Assembly: GCF_018255755.1 (NCBI RefSeq)
Contig: NZ_CP073766.1
Span: 372,001 to 436,000, forward strand
DNA length: 64,000 nucleotides
Direction of reading: 5' to 3'
Origin: Chitinophaga sp. HK235
GTDB lineage: Bacteria > Bacteroidota > Bacteroidia > Chitinophagales > Chitinophagaceae
Shown here piece after piece: positions 38,201 to 45,337 of this stretch. Within the stretch, counting starts at the first letter, position 1. The number at the start of each line of letters is the position of its first letter. The notes beneath the pieces were generated by a model. It worked only from the letters and a program-made list of their open reading frames with translations. It had not been told where the DNA came from and searched no databases. A program made the translations under genes and the position numbers.

Positions 38201-38866
38201 CACTACATGCATGTTGCTTCTGCCCTTGATAGGCTCTTCATGGTTCATATAACCGATGAAGGAAAATACAAGCACAGTGGTGTTGTCTGGTGCCTGCAGC
38301 GACCAGTAGCCCTGTTCGTTGGTGATGGCACCTGCAGCGGAACCTTTTGCTTTTACGGTTACCCCGATGAGCGGTTGTCCTTTGCTGTCTGTTACTGTTC
38401 CGCTGAGGGCGATAAGGGCAGGGGCTGTCACAGCAGCCACCGGCTTAGGTTTGATCAGAATGGTATTGTTGTCTTCAATGCTGTAGGTGATAGGCTGGTT
38501 ACTGGTAATATGGTCCAGCGCTTCTTTCAGCGGCACGTCCGTTAGTTGTGCGGAAACAGTATGTGTGTTTTTAAGTGTTTCATTGCTGTAAAGAAATAGG
38601 AACCCTGTTTGCTGGCGAATACTACTGAATATTTGCTGTACCGGAACATTGCGCTCCGTGAGTGTCACCTTCTGGGAATAGACCCTGGCACTTACCTGCA
38701 GGCATAGGGCGAGCAGGAGCACTCCTGTAAGTTTCATCATGAGTAAAACTTTTTTTAGATATCGCTTGTCAGACAGGCTGGTGGTGGGATCTGACAGAGA
38801 TCTGGTTGTTGGTACTGGTATACATAGGGGCAATAATCCCCCTTGGGAGAATAAACTTTCTCTCAT
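35219..38866 (-). CDS. SusC/RagA TonB-dependent transporter with STN domain
   Basis: Outer-membrane transporter that takes up the substrate bound by SusD and signals to FecR. The signal peptide is MKLTGVLLLALCLQVSARVYS, beginning at the second Met of an MM pair, so the ATG at 38740 may be the true start; the frame extends to ATG 38866 with a Ser/Pro-rich lead. Domains: STN (VPVQQIFSSIRQQTGFLFLYS through YSIEDNNTILIKP), carboxypeptidase-like (LSGTVTDSKGQPLIGVTVK), TonB-box-like region, plug (VDKLLQGQVPGM-type motif as IDKLLQGQVPGMVVM; RIRGTSTISG; AAATAIYGTKAANGVIVLTSKKG) and a ~22-strand barrel ending in SFSFSLQF. The STN domain and the upstream sigma/FecR genes make this a self-regulated uptake system. 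Confidence 0.95.
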   Translation of the reverse strand: MRESLFSQGGLLPLCIPVPTTRSLSDPTTSLSDKRYLKKVLLMMKLTGVLLLALCLQVSARVYSQKVTLTERNVPVQQIFSSIRQQTGFLFLYSNETLKNTHTVSAQLTDVPLKEALDHITSNQPITYSIEDNNTILIKPKPVAAVTAPALIALSGTVTDSKGQPLIGVTVKAKGSAAGAITNEQGYWSLQAPDNTTVLVFSFIGYMNHEEPIKGRSNMHVVLKQEDKTMSEVVVTGYQKVERRSLTSSITSLKTENLKTINQPSIDKLLQGQVPGMVVMSTSGAPGAVPQIRIRGTSTISGNTQPLWVIDGIILDDPINASVDDIMTNRNLIASGIGGINVEDIESINVLKDAAATAIYGTKAANGVIVLTSKKGQAGKTRINYSSFVTANMRPRIEDAYMMNSQERIGVDLEMVRRGVLTASSPRTGEYGTATDFERYLIDVHDRKLSWADFEKKVNQLEQVNTDWFQYLFRNAFTHRQNLNISGGNEKTTFYLSGSYMDEQATAKQTGMKTYTASLKVYTKLHPTLRVGGMLDFNRRDNSSFFAADSRENPYEWAIYTTRAQNAYDENGNYNYLYYNGIKYNFMENRDYGWRNSKNFGIRGTVDLEWKPLNPLIFSSLFSFANQNTTDEDIATENSYFVKRRRQDVYTIIDYVGVQLWNEGGYRKGKNNNNNSITLRNQVSYMPVLNANHRFDVMAGQEIRTSKYEEEATEIYGYVHERGRQQMPQFALMQKLGVPYWTENLNQQASVSYYGTTGYTFKNRYTVSFNARTDGSNRFGLKTNQLFQPLWAVGANYQLKEEPFFANKDWLSYLTVRASYGSQGNVAAQAYSDIVATVGKPDQANKDNFLVINAPKNPNLKWEKNYTTNLALELGLWKRRFMVTLEYYNKKGVDLLGNKRVSQVSGFNTIQVNWASMKNSGVEVTFNTINIDSKNFRWSTNLNAGYNKNEVLDVYSLPTVYSLTNAQRSNYGDAAVIGKPINGLWSYRFAGLNKDGHATFYTNKPGETVSNGMRNLDGLVYSGTTMPLVQGGFTNTFSYKKFTLSALFIGSFGNVIRLRNLSTGVLFNYPEASQNLSAEWANRWQQPGDELKTNIPRLESETNITGLSDSRPYNGEMYDNSDLRTVKGDFVRLQNLSLSYDLYSPRLRKSGIQNMRFMLQGNNLHVWKNSALKGQDPEATGSVMRYSDTRSANVSFGNTYLPLPRSYSFSFSLQF

Positions 38867-39065
38867 ATCTTCGTGTCGTTTGGATTTACGATGATGGTTT
38901 GTAATAAACTATTATCATACCTGGTTCCGGAATGCAAGCCTGGTCCAGGTTTGGTTGATCCTTCATGTACCGGGAACGCGCCAACGTTTCCGGTTTTTTA
39001 ATGGTGGATGTCGTCTAGCTGTAATCGTATTAATTTAATATCATGGTGTGGCCCTCCTTGCCGTT

Positions 39066-40226
39066 TTATTGTAGGATGATGATCATATCTTTTGTTTGAT
39101 GTCCCTGTCCGGCCCTGATCAGGCGGAACCGGGCGCTGCCGGTTTGTTCCAGCATAGCGATTACTTTGGACAGTGGCTGGTTTCTGGAGATCTGTCCGGT
39201 GTAGTGTATATCCGGTGTGACTTCATATTTTACGGCGACATCATACCAGCGCTCCAGGCAACGCATGACAGTTTCCAGGCTGGCATTGTCAAACAGGAAA
39301 AGTCCGTTTTTCCAGGCGATGGCGTCTGCGGCGTTGGTACTACTCACAGCAATGCGGGTATCGTTGTGGGCGGTGATAGCCTGCTGGCCGGGTGTCAACA
39401 CCACCCCTTCAGGAGTGCCCGGAGCAGTGGCTTTTACGCGGCCTGTCACCAGCGTGGTGATGGTATAGTCCTCATTCGTATAGGCATTCATGTTAAAGCT
39501 GGTGCCCAGCACCTGTATTTCCTGTCCGGCTGTTTTTACCCGGAAGGGCAGGGAAGGGTTGGCAGCTACTTCAAAATAGGCTTCGCCCTGCAGCTCTACG
39601 GTCCTGTTTGTGCCGGTAAAAGCAGTCGGATAACGCAGGGAGGAAGCGGTATTCAGCCATACAGTGGTGCCGTCCGGCAGTATCACCCTGAACTGTCCGC
39701 CATAGGGCGTAGTCAGGGTATTATAACCGGTGCTGGCAGCAGGGTGCAGTACGGTGTATTGCAGCTGTCCACCGGACTGCCGGATGGCTGTTTGCTGCTG
39801 ACCGATGACCTGATGGCCGCTGCTGTCCAGCTGTATGGTGGTACCATCGGCGAGGGTCAGCACAGCTTTGTCGGTGCCAGGTGCTTTGTCGGCCAGCGGT
39901 ACCGTTGTAGTTTTCGGTGATTTCAGCAGGTACAGACTGCAGCCCAGTAATACAATGACGGCTGCAGCTGCCCACCAGTTGCGGAGATAACGCACAATGG
40001 ATGAAGGAGCATGTTTCCCGGTAATATGTTGCAGCGTTGACTGGATAGCACGCTCCGGCATGGAAGCGCTTCCACTGGCGTTATACAGTAATCGGTCAAT
40101 ATTTTCTTTTAAGGCTGTTTCATTGTCTGGTAATTGCACCATGGCATCAAATTCCCTGAGTTCTTCGGGCGTGGCATAGCCGGCAGTATACCTGCTGAAT
40201 AAATATTCCAGTCGATTTTGGTCCAT
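39066..40226 (-). CDS. FecR-type anti-sigma factor
   Basis: Inner-membrane regulator that holds the ECF sigma factor until SusC signals substrate. The cytosolic N-terminus (LEYLFSRYTAGYATPEELREFDAM) is followed by one membrane helix (WWAAAAVIVLLGCSLYLL, about residues 88-105). The periplasmic FecR domain has LADGTTIQLDSSG, TPYGGQFRVILPDGTTVWLNTASSLRYP and VELQGEAYFEVA, and the C-terminus is DUF4974 (FDNASLETVMRCLERWYDVAVKYE, then GSARFRL). All expected parts are present at 386 residues. It lies between the sigma factor and SusC genes on the same strand. Confidence 0.95.
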   Translation of the reverse strand: MDQNRLEYLFSRYTAGYATPEELREFDAMVQLPDNETALKENIDRLLYNASGSASMPERAIQSTLQHITGKHAPSSIVRYLRNWWAAAAVIVLLGCSLYLLKSPKTTTVPLADKAPGTDKAVLTLADGTTIQLDSSGHQVIGQQQTAIRQSGGQLQYTVLHPAASTGYNTLTTPYGGQFRVILPDGTTVWLNTASSLRYPTAFTGTNRTVELQGEAYFEVAANPSLPFRVKTAGQEIQVLGTSFNMNAYTNEDYTITTLVTGRVKATAPGTPEGVVLTPGQQAITAHNDTRIAVSSTNAADAIAWKNGLFLFDNASLETVMRCLERWYDVAVKYEVTPDIHYTGQISRNQPLSKVIAMLEQTGSARFRLIRAGQGHQTKDMIIILQ

Positions 40227-40325
40227 ATAAGCTGTTGACGGGCATAAAATGGTTGGTGGTATTTTGCCCGTTACAATAAAGATCCAGGTGACGGAAGTTT
40301 TGGGGGGTGTCTTTTAAAAAAAAAA

Positions 40326-40928
40326 TTAATTGAGGGAATGAATGCTCCAGAGGAAGATGACTTCTGCGCCTATCAGTAAGGCGTCTTGTGTTTCCAGAAA
40401 TTGACGGATATTTTTAACGGCAAGGGTCAGGTGTTCCTTTACCGTGTCGGGCCGGATCTGCATACGGCTGGCTATTTCCTCGCGTTTGAGACCTTCTTCA
40501 CGGCTAAGGCGCCAGGCCATCTGCTGACGGGCAGGAAGCTGGCTCACCGCTTTGTTTACCAGTTCGTGGTAGTTGCGGTAAATAATCTGCTCGTCTGTTT
40601 CATTAGATACAGGTAGCGGCCAGTCCAGCGTTTCCAGAACCACCTTCAGACGGGTGCTGCGCCGCAACGCCTTGTAGGCATCATTGCGGGCAATGATAAA
40701 CAGCCAGGATGGAATGTCCATGATAGCGGGCAGCTGTTCCTGCTGCTTCCATACTTTCAGAAAAACATCCTGCACCAGCTCTTCCGCAACGGATTCCGTT
40801 TGCGTCAGCATCAGTCCTACTTCGTAAATTTTCTGGTAATGATGGCGAAAAAAGACAGCAAATGCAGATTCATCACCTTTGGCTATACGGGCAACGATCT
40901 CCCTTTCATTATATTGACTGCCCTTCAT
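40326..40928 (-). CDS. ECF RNA polymerase sigma factor
   Basis: Sigma-70 family factor of the Bacteroidota ECF group paired with FecR. Region 2 covers DESAFAVFFRHHYQKIYEVGLMLT to AEELVQDVFLKVWKQ, and IPSWLFIIARNDAYKALRR is the promoter-melting part. Region 4 is LVNKAVSQLPARQQMAWRLSREEGLKREEIASRM, with an HTH that recognises the -35 element. A hydrophobic extension (LIGAEVIFLWSIHSL) ends the protein. It is the first gene of the locus; a 99-base gap separates it from fecR. Confidence 0.93.
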   Translation of the reverse strand: MKGSQYNEREIVARIAKGDESAFAVFFRHHYQKIYEVGLMLTQTESVAEELVQDVFLKVWKQQEQLPAIMDIPSWLFIIARNDAYKALRRSTRLKVVLETLDWPLPVSNETDEQIIYRNYHELVNKAVSQLPARQQMAWRLSREEGLKREEIASRMQIRPDTVKEHLTLAVKNIRQFLETQDALLIGAEVIFLWSIHSLN

Positions 40929-41072
40929 CAGATAAAGTATATCCCCCTGCTCACAATATGGTTTGGCTGGTTTGTCGGCGCTAAAGTATCAAAATCTTTT
41001 TAAAAACGCAAGCCCCCGGCGCCTGCACTGCAATTGATAAAGATTATTTAGCTTTATCTGCAAACATAGCCT

Positions 41073-41879
41073 ATGGATCACACTTTTGTACAGGAAATCA
41101 ATGGCAGAAGCATGGAAGCAGGCGACCTGCCGCTGATGATGGCATTATCATACGGACATTTTACGTCCATGCAGATACGAAACCGGCAGGTAAAAGGTCT
41201 CCGCCTGCACCTCGAAAGGCTGCGGAAAAGCAGTGATAAGCTGTTTGGTTGTCATCTCCCGGATGATAAAATCATGGCTTATATGAGAAACATCATCGGG
41301 GAAAATGAATCCTGCACTATCCGTATCAATATTTTTACACCCGACTATCAACGGCCCGGCATATACGAAAATGACCTGTACGTGCTCATCACCAAAAAAC
41401 CGCCGGTACAGCCGGCAGCAGCTCCGCTGCAGGTGATGACAGCCCGTTTCCAGCGCCTGATGCCGGATGTGAAATACAGCGGGATCTTGTCCGGTATACT
41501 GGCTTACCAGCGCGAAGCCCGCGCGGCAGGCTATGATGACGTATTATATGTCAACCAGCACCAGCACATTTCGGAAGGGTCTGTCTGGAACATCGGCTTT
41601 TATGACGGGCATTCCGTGATACTGCCCGCTGCGCCTGCTTTACCCGGCATCATGATCCAGCTGCTCACCGAAGGCCTCTGGAATACAGGCGTGCCCGTTA
41701 TCCATCGGAATATATCACTGTCACAGCTCAACGAATACAAGGCTGCTTTTTATACCAATTCTATCAATCACAGGGGAATCATCACCCGGATCAACCAGCA
41801 TCAGTTTGACAAAGACCCGTCAGCGCTCAGTTCCCTGCTGGACCGCACCTATGATGCCATTCCCTGGGACCAGCTATAA
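41073..41879 (+). CDS. Class IV aminotransferase (PLP)
   Basis: PLP enzyme of the branched-chain aminotransferase / aminodeoxychorismate lyase fold. Lys134 in DVKYSGILSG is the expected Schiff-base lysine. DDVLYVNQHQHISEGSVWNIGFYDG is the conserved phosphate/cofactor block (usually SEGSxxNIF), and LPGIMIQLL follows. At 268 residues it matches the lyase-like branch better than IlvE. The substrate is not clear. A methyltransferase gene starts 10 bases after the stop, so the two probably act in one small pathway. Confidence 0.87.
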   Translation: MDHTFVQEINGRSMEAGDLPLMMALSYGHFTSMQIRNRQVKGLRLHLERLRKSSDKLFGCHLPDDKIMAYMRNIIGENESCTIRINIFTPDYQRPGIYENDLYVLITKKPPVQPAAAPLQVMTARFQRLMPDVKYSGILSGILAYQREARAAGYDDVLYVNQHQHISEGSVWNIGFYDGHSVILPAAPALPGIMIQLLTEGLWNTGVPVIHRNISLSQLNEYKAAFYTNSINHRGIITRINQHQFDKDPSALSSLLDRTYDAIPWDQL

Positions 41880-41889
41880 ACGATACATC

Positions 41890-42624
41890 ATGAAAGAGAA
41901 TAAATACGATGATCCCGGCTTTTTTGCAAACTACAGCCGTATGCTGCGCTCTGTAGAAGGACTGAGTGCGGCAGGGGAATGGGAGGCTTTCAGTAAACTG
42001 TTGCCATCCTTACAAAACAAACGGGTGCTCGATCTGGGCTGCGGCTTCGGCTGGCACTGCCGTTATGTAATGGAGCAACACGCTGCCAGTGTCACTGGTG
42101 TTGATATCTCTGAGAAAATGCTGGAAAAGGCACAGGAGCTGAATAGCGGGCCTGGTATTGTTTACCGGCAGCAAGCTATTGAAGACATCACATTTGAAGA
42201 TAGTGCATTTGATGTGGTGATCAGTTCACTCGCACTCCACTACGTGGAACATTATGATGTTGTTTGCCGCAAAGTGTTTAACTGTCTGGCTGCAGGTGGT
42301 AGTTTTGTTTTCTCCACCGAACATCCTGTATTTACTGCAAGAGCGGCACAGGACTGGTACTATGATGCAGCGGGTAATCGCCTGCACTGGCCGGTAGATC
42401 ATTACCAGGAGGAAGGCCGTCGGGTGACAAGGTTCCTCGACAACGATGTTGTTAAATATCATCGTACAGTGGCGACATTACTAAACGGCTTGCTGGCTGC
42501 AGGTTTTCGTATCACCCAGGTGGAAGAGCCACCACCTTCTCCATCAGTCCTCGAAAAATACCCGGAAATGAAAGATGAGTTACGCAGGCCAATCTTCCTG
42601 CTGATAGCGGCAGTAAAACCATAA
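41890..42624 (+). CDS. Class I SAM-dependent methyltransferase
   Basis: A 244-residue methyltransferase. The frame is open upstream into the aminotransferase gene, but the ATG at 41890 (MKENKYDDPGFFANYSRML) fits the family start and the intergenic spacing. Motif I is VLDLGCGFGWH, followed by VTGVDISEKML and DVVISSLALHYVEHYD; the C-terminal part has FSTEHPVFTA and VEEPPPSPSVLEKYPEM, a pattern of the Methyltransf_11 class with small-molecule acceptors. It is probably co-transcribed with the aminotransferase. Confidence 0.88.
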   Translation: MKENKYDDPGFFANYSRMLRSVEGLSAAGEWEAFSKLLPSLQNKRVLDLGCGFGWHCRYVMEQHAASVTGVDISEKMLEKAQELNSGPGIVYRQQAIEDITFEDSAFDVVISSLALHYVEHYDVVCRKVFNCLAAGGSFVFSTEHPVFTARAAQDWYYDAAGNRLHWPVDHYQEEGRRVTRFLDNDVVKYHRTVATLLNGLLAAGFRITQVEEPPPSPSVLEKYPEMKDELRRPIFLLIAAVKP

Positions 42625-42652
42625 CTGTTGTTTAATCGTACAGGCCACAGCG

Positions 42653-43774
42653 TTAGTGATTAAAAGTATAACCGCCGGGCACACCGGCTTTAGACAACAC
42701 AATCTGCCAGAGCTGGCTGTGCCGGGCACGGAAGGAACCGGCGCAAGACATGAGATAATACTTCCACATGCGGAAAAAAGTCTGGTCGTACCTGCTTTTT
42801 AGTTTGTCCCAGTTGGCACTGACATTTTCATACCAGGCCATCAGTGTTTTATCATAATTGACACTGAAATTTTCCCAATGCTCCAGCACAAAGAGGCCTT
42901 CAATGGCTTGTCCTATCTGACGGATAGTAGGAATCGCTGCCCCTGGAAAAATGTATTTATTCAGCCACTGATCTGTAAAGGCGGATGTTTTATTGCCGCC
43001 GATGGTATGCAGCAGAAATAATCCCTCATCTTTCAGGCAGCGGTCGGCAACCCTCATATATTCAGGGTAATTGTGTGCTCCTACATGTTCGAACATGCCC
43101 AGCGAAACGACGGCATCAAATTTTTCATTCACCATGCGGTAGTCCTGCAGACGAATGGTGACGGGCAGTCCGGCACAACGTTCCTGCGCCAGGGCTGCCT
43201 GCTCTTTGGAAATAGTGACGCCGGTAACAGCCACCCCATATTTTTCGGCAGCATAACGGGCAAAACTTCCCCATCCGCAACCAATGTCCAGTACATGCAT
43301 ACCGGGCTGCAGCTGTAGTTTACGGCAGGAGAGGTCCAGCTTGTTTTCCTGGGCTTCATCGAGATTGTGGGCATTGTCCCAGAAAGCACAGGTATACGTA
43401 AGCCTTTTGTCCAGCATATGGAGAAAAAGGTCGTTGCCGGTATCATAATGCCGCTGCCCATTGCGGATGGCTCTGGCCGGCCGCTGGAAATTAAATATCC
43501 TGGCAAGCAGGATATCCATTTTTAATTGCAGACTCCTGTGAATGCTTTTGTCCAGGTTGGCCCGCAACAACTTATAGAAGAAGTCATCCAGCTGCACACA
43601 GTCCCAGTAGCCTTCCATATAGGATTCACCGAGTCCCAGGGAGCCGCCCTGTAATACGCGGGTATAAAAATGATCGTTGAAAACGCTGATGTCCCAGGGC
43701 TTATTCCCATTTACTGTAATACCCGCTGAGGATAAAAGCCGGGTGACAATACGTTTGGGTTTATCGTTGTTCAT
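42653..43774 (-). CDS. cfa: Cyclopropane-fatty-acyl-phospholipid synthase
   Basis: Converts unsaturated acyl chains of membrane phospholipids to cyclopropane derivatives using SAM. Features: LGLGESYMEGYWDC near residue 45, the QRHYDTGNDLFLHMLDKRLTYTCAFW block, SAM motif LDIGCGWGSFARYAA, VTGVTISKEQ, SLGMFEHVGAHNY with the bicarbonate-binding region, and RMWKYYLMSCAGSFRARHSQLWQ. The 373-residue length and complete motifs indicate an active enzyme. It is divergent from a TetR gene; the 207-base gap carries a palindrome next to the TetR promoter, so the regulator may also control this gene. Confidence 0.93.
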   Translation of the reverse strand: MNNDKPKRIVTRLLSSAGITVNGNKPWDISVFNDHFYTRVLQGGSLGLGESYMEGYWDCVQLDDFFYKLLRANLDKSIHRSLQLKMDILLARIFNFQRPARAIRNGQRHYDTGNDLFLHMLDKRLTYTCAFWDNAHNLDEAQENKLDLSCRKLQLQPGMHVLDIGCGWGSFARYAAEKYGVAVTGVTISKEQAALAQERCAGLPVTIRLQDYRMVNEKFDAVVSLGMFEHVGAHNYPEYMRVADRCLKDEGLFLLHTIGGNKTSAFTDQWLNKYIFPGAAIPTIRQIGQAIEGLFVLEHWENFSVNYDKTLMAWYENVSANWDKLKSRYDQTFFRMWKYYLMSCAGSFRARHSQLWQIVLSKAGVPGGYTFNH

Positions 43775-43927
43775 GGCTGTATAACAGGTTAACAGACCAG
43801 GGAATGTATTTGTTTAGGGCAGTGGCGTTCCGGTATGCTCCATGAGCAAATTTAACCCATCCCTGGCTATTCTGCAGGGAAAATAGACCCACTATTTCCG
43901 TCAGCAAATCAGAAAAGTTTTTAAATT

Positions 43928-43950
43928 TTGAACAATGTTCAATATATTTG
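43928..43950 (+). promoter_or_regulatory. Palindromic operator and -7 element before the TetR gene
   Basis: TTGAACA-A-TGTTCAA at 43928-43942 is a perfect 7-bp inverted repeat around one central base, the size and symmetry of a TetR operator. The Bacteroidota -7 element TATATTTG (43943-43950) follows directly, so a bound repressor would block the promoter. The arrangement suggests autoregulation. Confidence 0.7.
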
Positions 43951-43981
43951 CACTATTAAAAAATATTAATAGGAATATAAA

Positions 43982-44581
43982 ATGAAGAACAAAGCTATTC
44001 AGGAGCAGCGTATCAGAGGATATTTTATTGATGCCACCAAAGAGATCCTGAAGAGTGAAGGATTAAAAAGTGTCAGTGTCCGCAATATCGCGGAAAGGGC
44101 AGGCTATTCCTTTGCCACGCTGTACAACTATTTCAAGGATGTGAAAGACCTGGTATTCCTTTGTGTACAGGATTTTCAGGAAGAATGCAGTGCCTATGTG
44201 GCGGAACGCAGCAGCAAGGCGCCCAGAGGGGAGAAAAGGCTGAAAGCCATTCTGTTGGCTTATCTCGAATACTTTGTACAGTACTCCGGCATATTTGAAC
44301 TCTTTTTTGTGGAGAAGCTGTCAGACCTCAACAGGCAACCAGACACAGCTCCGCTGATCACCGGTTTTCTGGACAGCCTCTGTGAGGAAGAATGGAAATA
44401 CCTCATCGCGCTGAAAAGCCTCACTCCGGCTGCGGCCAGCCATAAAAAGGCAGCCCTGCTGTATGGAACAACCGGCCTGTTGCTCCTCTACATCAACCGG
44501 CAGATGCCTGTCGGTTATCCTGCTTTCCTCAAGGCAGCCAATGCTTTTATTGATAATCAGTTAAAAGACCTGCACGCATGA
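43982..44581 (+). CDS. TetR/AcrR-family regulator
   Basis: A 199-residue repressor. The N-terminal HTH is visible as SVRNIAERAGYSFATLYNYFKDVKDLVF; the ligand-binding C-terminal half (LEYFVQYSGIFELFFVEKL) is helical and divergent. A palindrome overlaps its own promoter. Its stop overlaps the start of the following GIY-YIG-like gene by 4 bases (ATGA), so the two are translated together. Divergent cfa points to a role in membrane lipid or stress control. Confidence 0.9.
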   Translation: MKNKAIQEQRIRGYFIDATKEILKSEGLKSVSVRNIAERAGYSFATLYNYFKDVKDLVFLCVQDFQEECSAYVAERSSKAPRGEKRLKAILLAYLEYFVQYSGIFELFFVEKLSDLNRQPDTAPLITGFLDSLCEEEWKYLIALKSLTPAAASHKKAALLYGTTGLLLLYINRQMPVGYPAFLKAANAFIDNQLKDLHA

Positions 44582-44931
44582 AATCAAAAAAAGAACTAAA
44601 GGAAGCCTACCGTCAGATGACCTTCCGCATGGGCGTCTATCAGATTCGGAATATTGTGAGTAACAAAATATGGATACACTATAGCGCTGATCTCGACAGA
44701 GCCTGGAATTCTCCACGCATGCAGCTTTTGGCCAACACCCATCCCAATGAGGAGCTGCAGTCCGACTGGAATACGCTGGGGGAAAAGTGTTTCGCTTATG
44801 AGATCGTTGAAGAACTGGATGATACTACTGACCCCACTGTAGATTATAAAAAAGAAGTACAGGCCCTGTATAAAATGTGTCTGGACGAACTGCAACCATA
44901 TGGAGAAAAAGGATATCATCAGCAGAAATGA
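44578..44931 (+). CDS. GIY-YIG-like nuclease family protein
   Basis: A 117-residue protein resembling small GIY-YIG domain proteins. The first strand is MGVYQIRNIVSNKIWIHYSADLDRAWN, where the family shows GIYxIxN and YIGSS; here GVY is kept but YIG is replaced by WIH. HPNEELQSDWNTLGEKCFAYEIVEEL matches the later helix-strand, and LDELQPYGEKGYHQQ the usual end of this subgroup. Nuclease activity is uncertain because the second motif is changed. Coupled to the TetR gene; a promoter and tRNA-like elements begin 27 bases downstream. Confidence 0.75.
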   Translation: MKSKKELKEAYRQMTFRMGVYQIRNIVSNKIWIHYSADLDRAWNSPRMQLLANTHPNEELQSDWNTLGEKCFAYEIVEELDDTTDPTVDYKKEVQALYKMCLDELQPYGEKGYHQQK

Positions 44932-44957
44932 ATATTTATATAACAAATATTTTCTTA

Positions 44958-44965
44958 TATATTTG
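44958..44965 (+). promoter_or_regulatory. -7 promoter element of the tRNA-like RNA locus
   Basis: TATATTTG matches the Bacteroidota TAnnTTTG -7 element and is followed by CGCCC and the RNA stem 6 bases later. The third element has the aligned sequence TATCTTAG at 45234-45241 at the same distance from its stem. Confidence 0.65.
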
Positions 44966-44970
44966 CGCCC

Positions 44971-45050
44971 GCAATAGACTGTAGTTTAGTTGGAAAAACT
45001 CCTGCCTTGCACGCCTGAGACGTGAGTTCGATTCTCACCGGTCTTATTGC
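44971..45050 (+). ncRNA. tRNA-like RNA element 1 (anticodon-position TGC)
   Basis: A cloverleaf-like RNA. The D arm has stem GTTT/AAAC and GG in the loop; the T arm is GTGAG-TTCGATT-CTCAC (45022-45038). The anticodon loop CTTGCAC would present TGC (Ala), but the stem CCTGC/GCCTG has two mismatches. The acceptor pairs GACTG with CGGTC, then continues past one bulged U as GCAATA/TATTGC, giving an 11-bp helix (44971-44981 with 45039-45050). No 3' CCA is encoded. The long helix and faulty anticodon stem argue against an ordinary tRNA. Confidence 0.65.
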
Positions 45051-45055
45051 ACTTC

Positions 45056-45126
45056 CGGGGGATAATTTAATGGAAAAATACCTGCTTGCTAAGCAGGAGA
45101 TGTAGGTTCGATTCCTGACTCCTCCA
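45056..45126 (+). ncRNA. tRNA-like RNA element 2 (anticodon GCT)
   Basis: Starts 5 bases after element 1. The D stem ATTT/AAAT is perfect with GG in the loop. The anticodon arm CCTGC-TTGCTAA-GCAGG is perfect and shows GCT (Ser), yet the variable region is only about 4 nt, unlike tRNA-Ser, which needs a long variable arm. The T arm GTAGG-TTCGATT-CCTGA is imperfect, and the acceptor GGGGG/CTCC region has wobble pairs and end mismatches. Either a decaying tRNA or a tRNA-like RNA co-transcribed with element 1. Confidence 0.6.
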
Positions 45127-45185
45127 CTAATTTTTTGCCACAATACCCTTTATCAATCCTACTTACGGCTACGTATATACGCAAT

Positions 45186-45210
45186 AAAAAAGGCTGCCCG
45201 AAAGCAGCCC
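45186..45210 (-). terminator. Minus-strand terminator beyond the LRR gene
   Basis: A GGCTGC/GCAGCC stem (45192-45197 with 45104+100 offset, i.e. 45204-45209), preceded on the plus strand by six A, which gives a U tract on the minus strand. It is the first good terminator downstream of the minus-strand SDR-LRR operon and lies beyond tRNA-like element 3. Confidence 0.65.
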
Positions 45211-45233
45211 CTGAAATTAACGGGTAAATTTTT

Positions 45234-45324
45234 TATCTTAGCGCTTGTAATAAGCCGTAGCTTAGTGGAAGAGCACCTACACCAAATGGGGAGCGTGAGT
45301 TCGAGTCTCACCGGCTTTATTACA
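45234..45324 (+). ncRNA. tRNA-like RNA element 3, paralogue of element 1
   Basis: A -7-like TATCTTAG (45234-45241) precedes the RNA. The D arm has stem GCTT/GAGC with GG in the loop; the T arm GTGAG-TTCGAGT-CTCAC is nearly identical to element 1. The acceptor AGCCG/CGGCT continues past one bulged U as GTAATA/TATTAC, so the helix is about 12 bp and covaries with element 1 (C-G there, T-A here at the second pair). The anticodon arm is poor: ACCTA/TGGGG around CACCAAA, with A instead of the universal U33. Not an ordinary tRNA. Confidence 0.62.
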
Positions 45325-45337
45325 CTTTCCCTCCCTT

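Noticed and set aside
44971..45050. Calling element 1 an ordinary tRNA-Ala
   Set aside because: Two mismatches in the anticodon stem, a bulged extended acceptor and no CCA make a normal tRNA-Ala unlikely; kept as a tRNA-like RNA.
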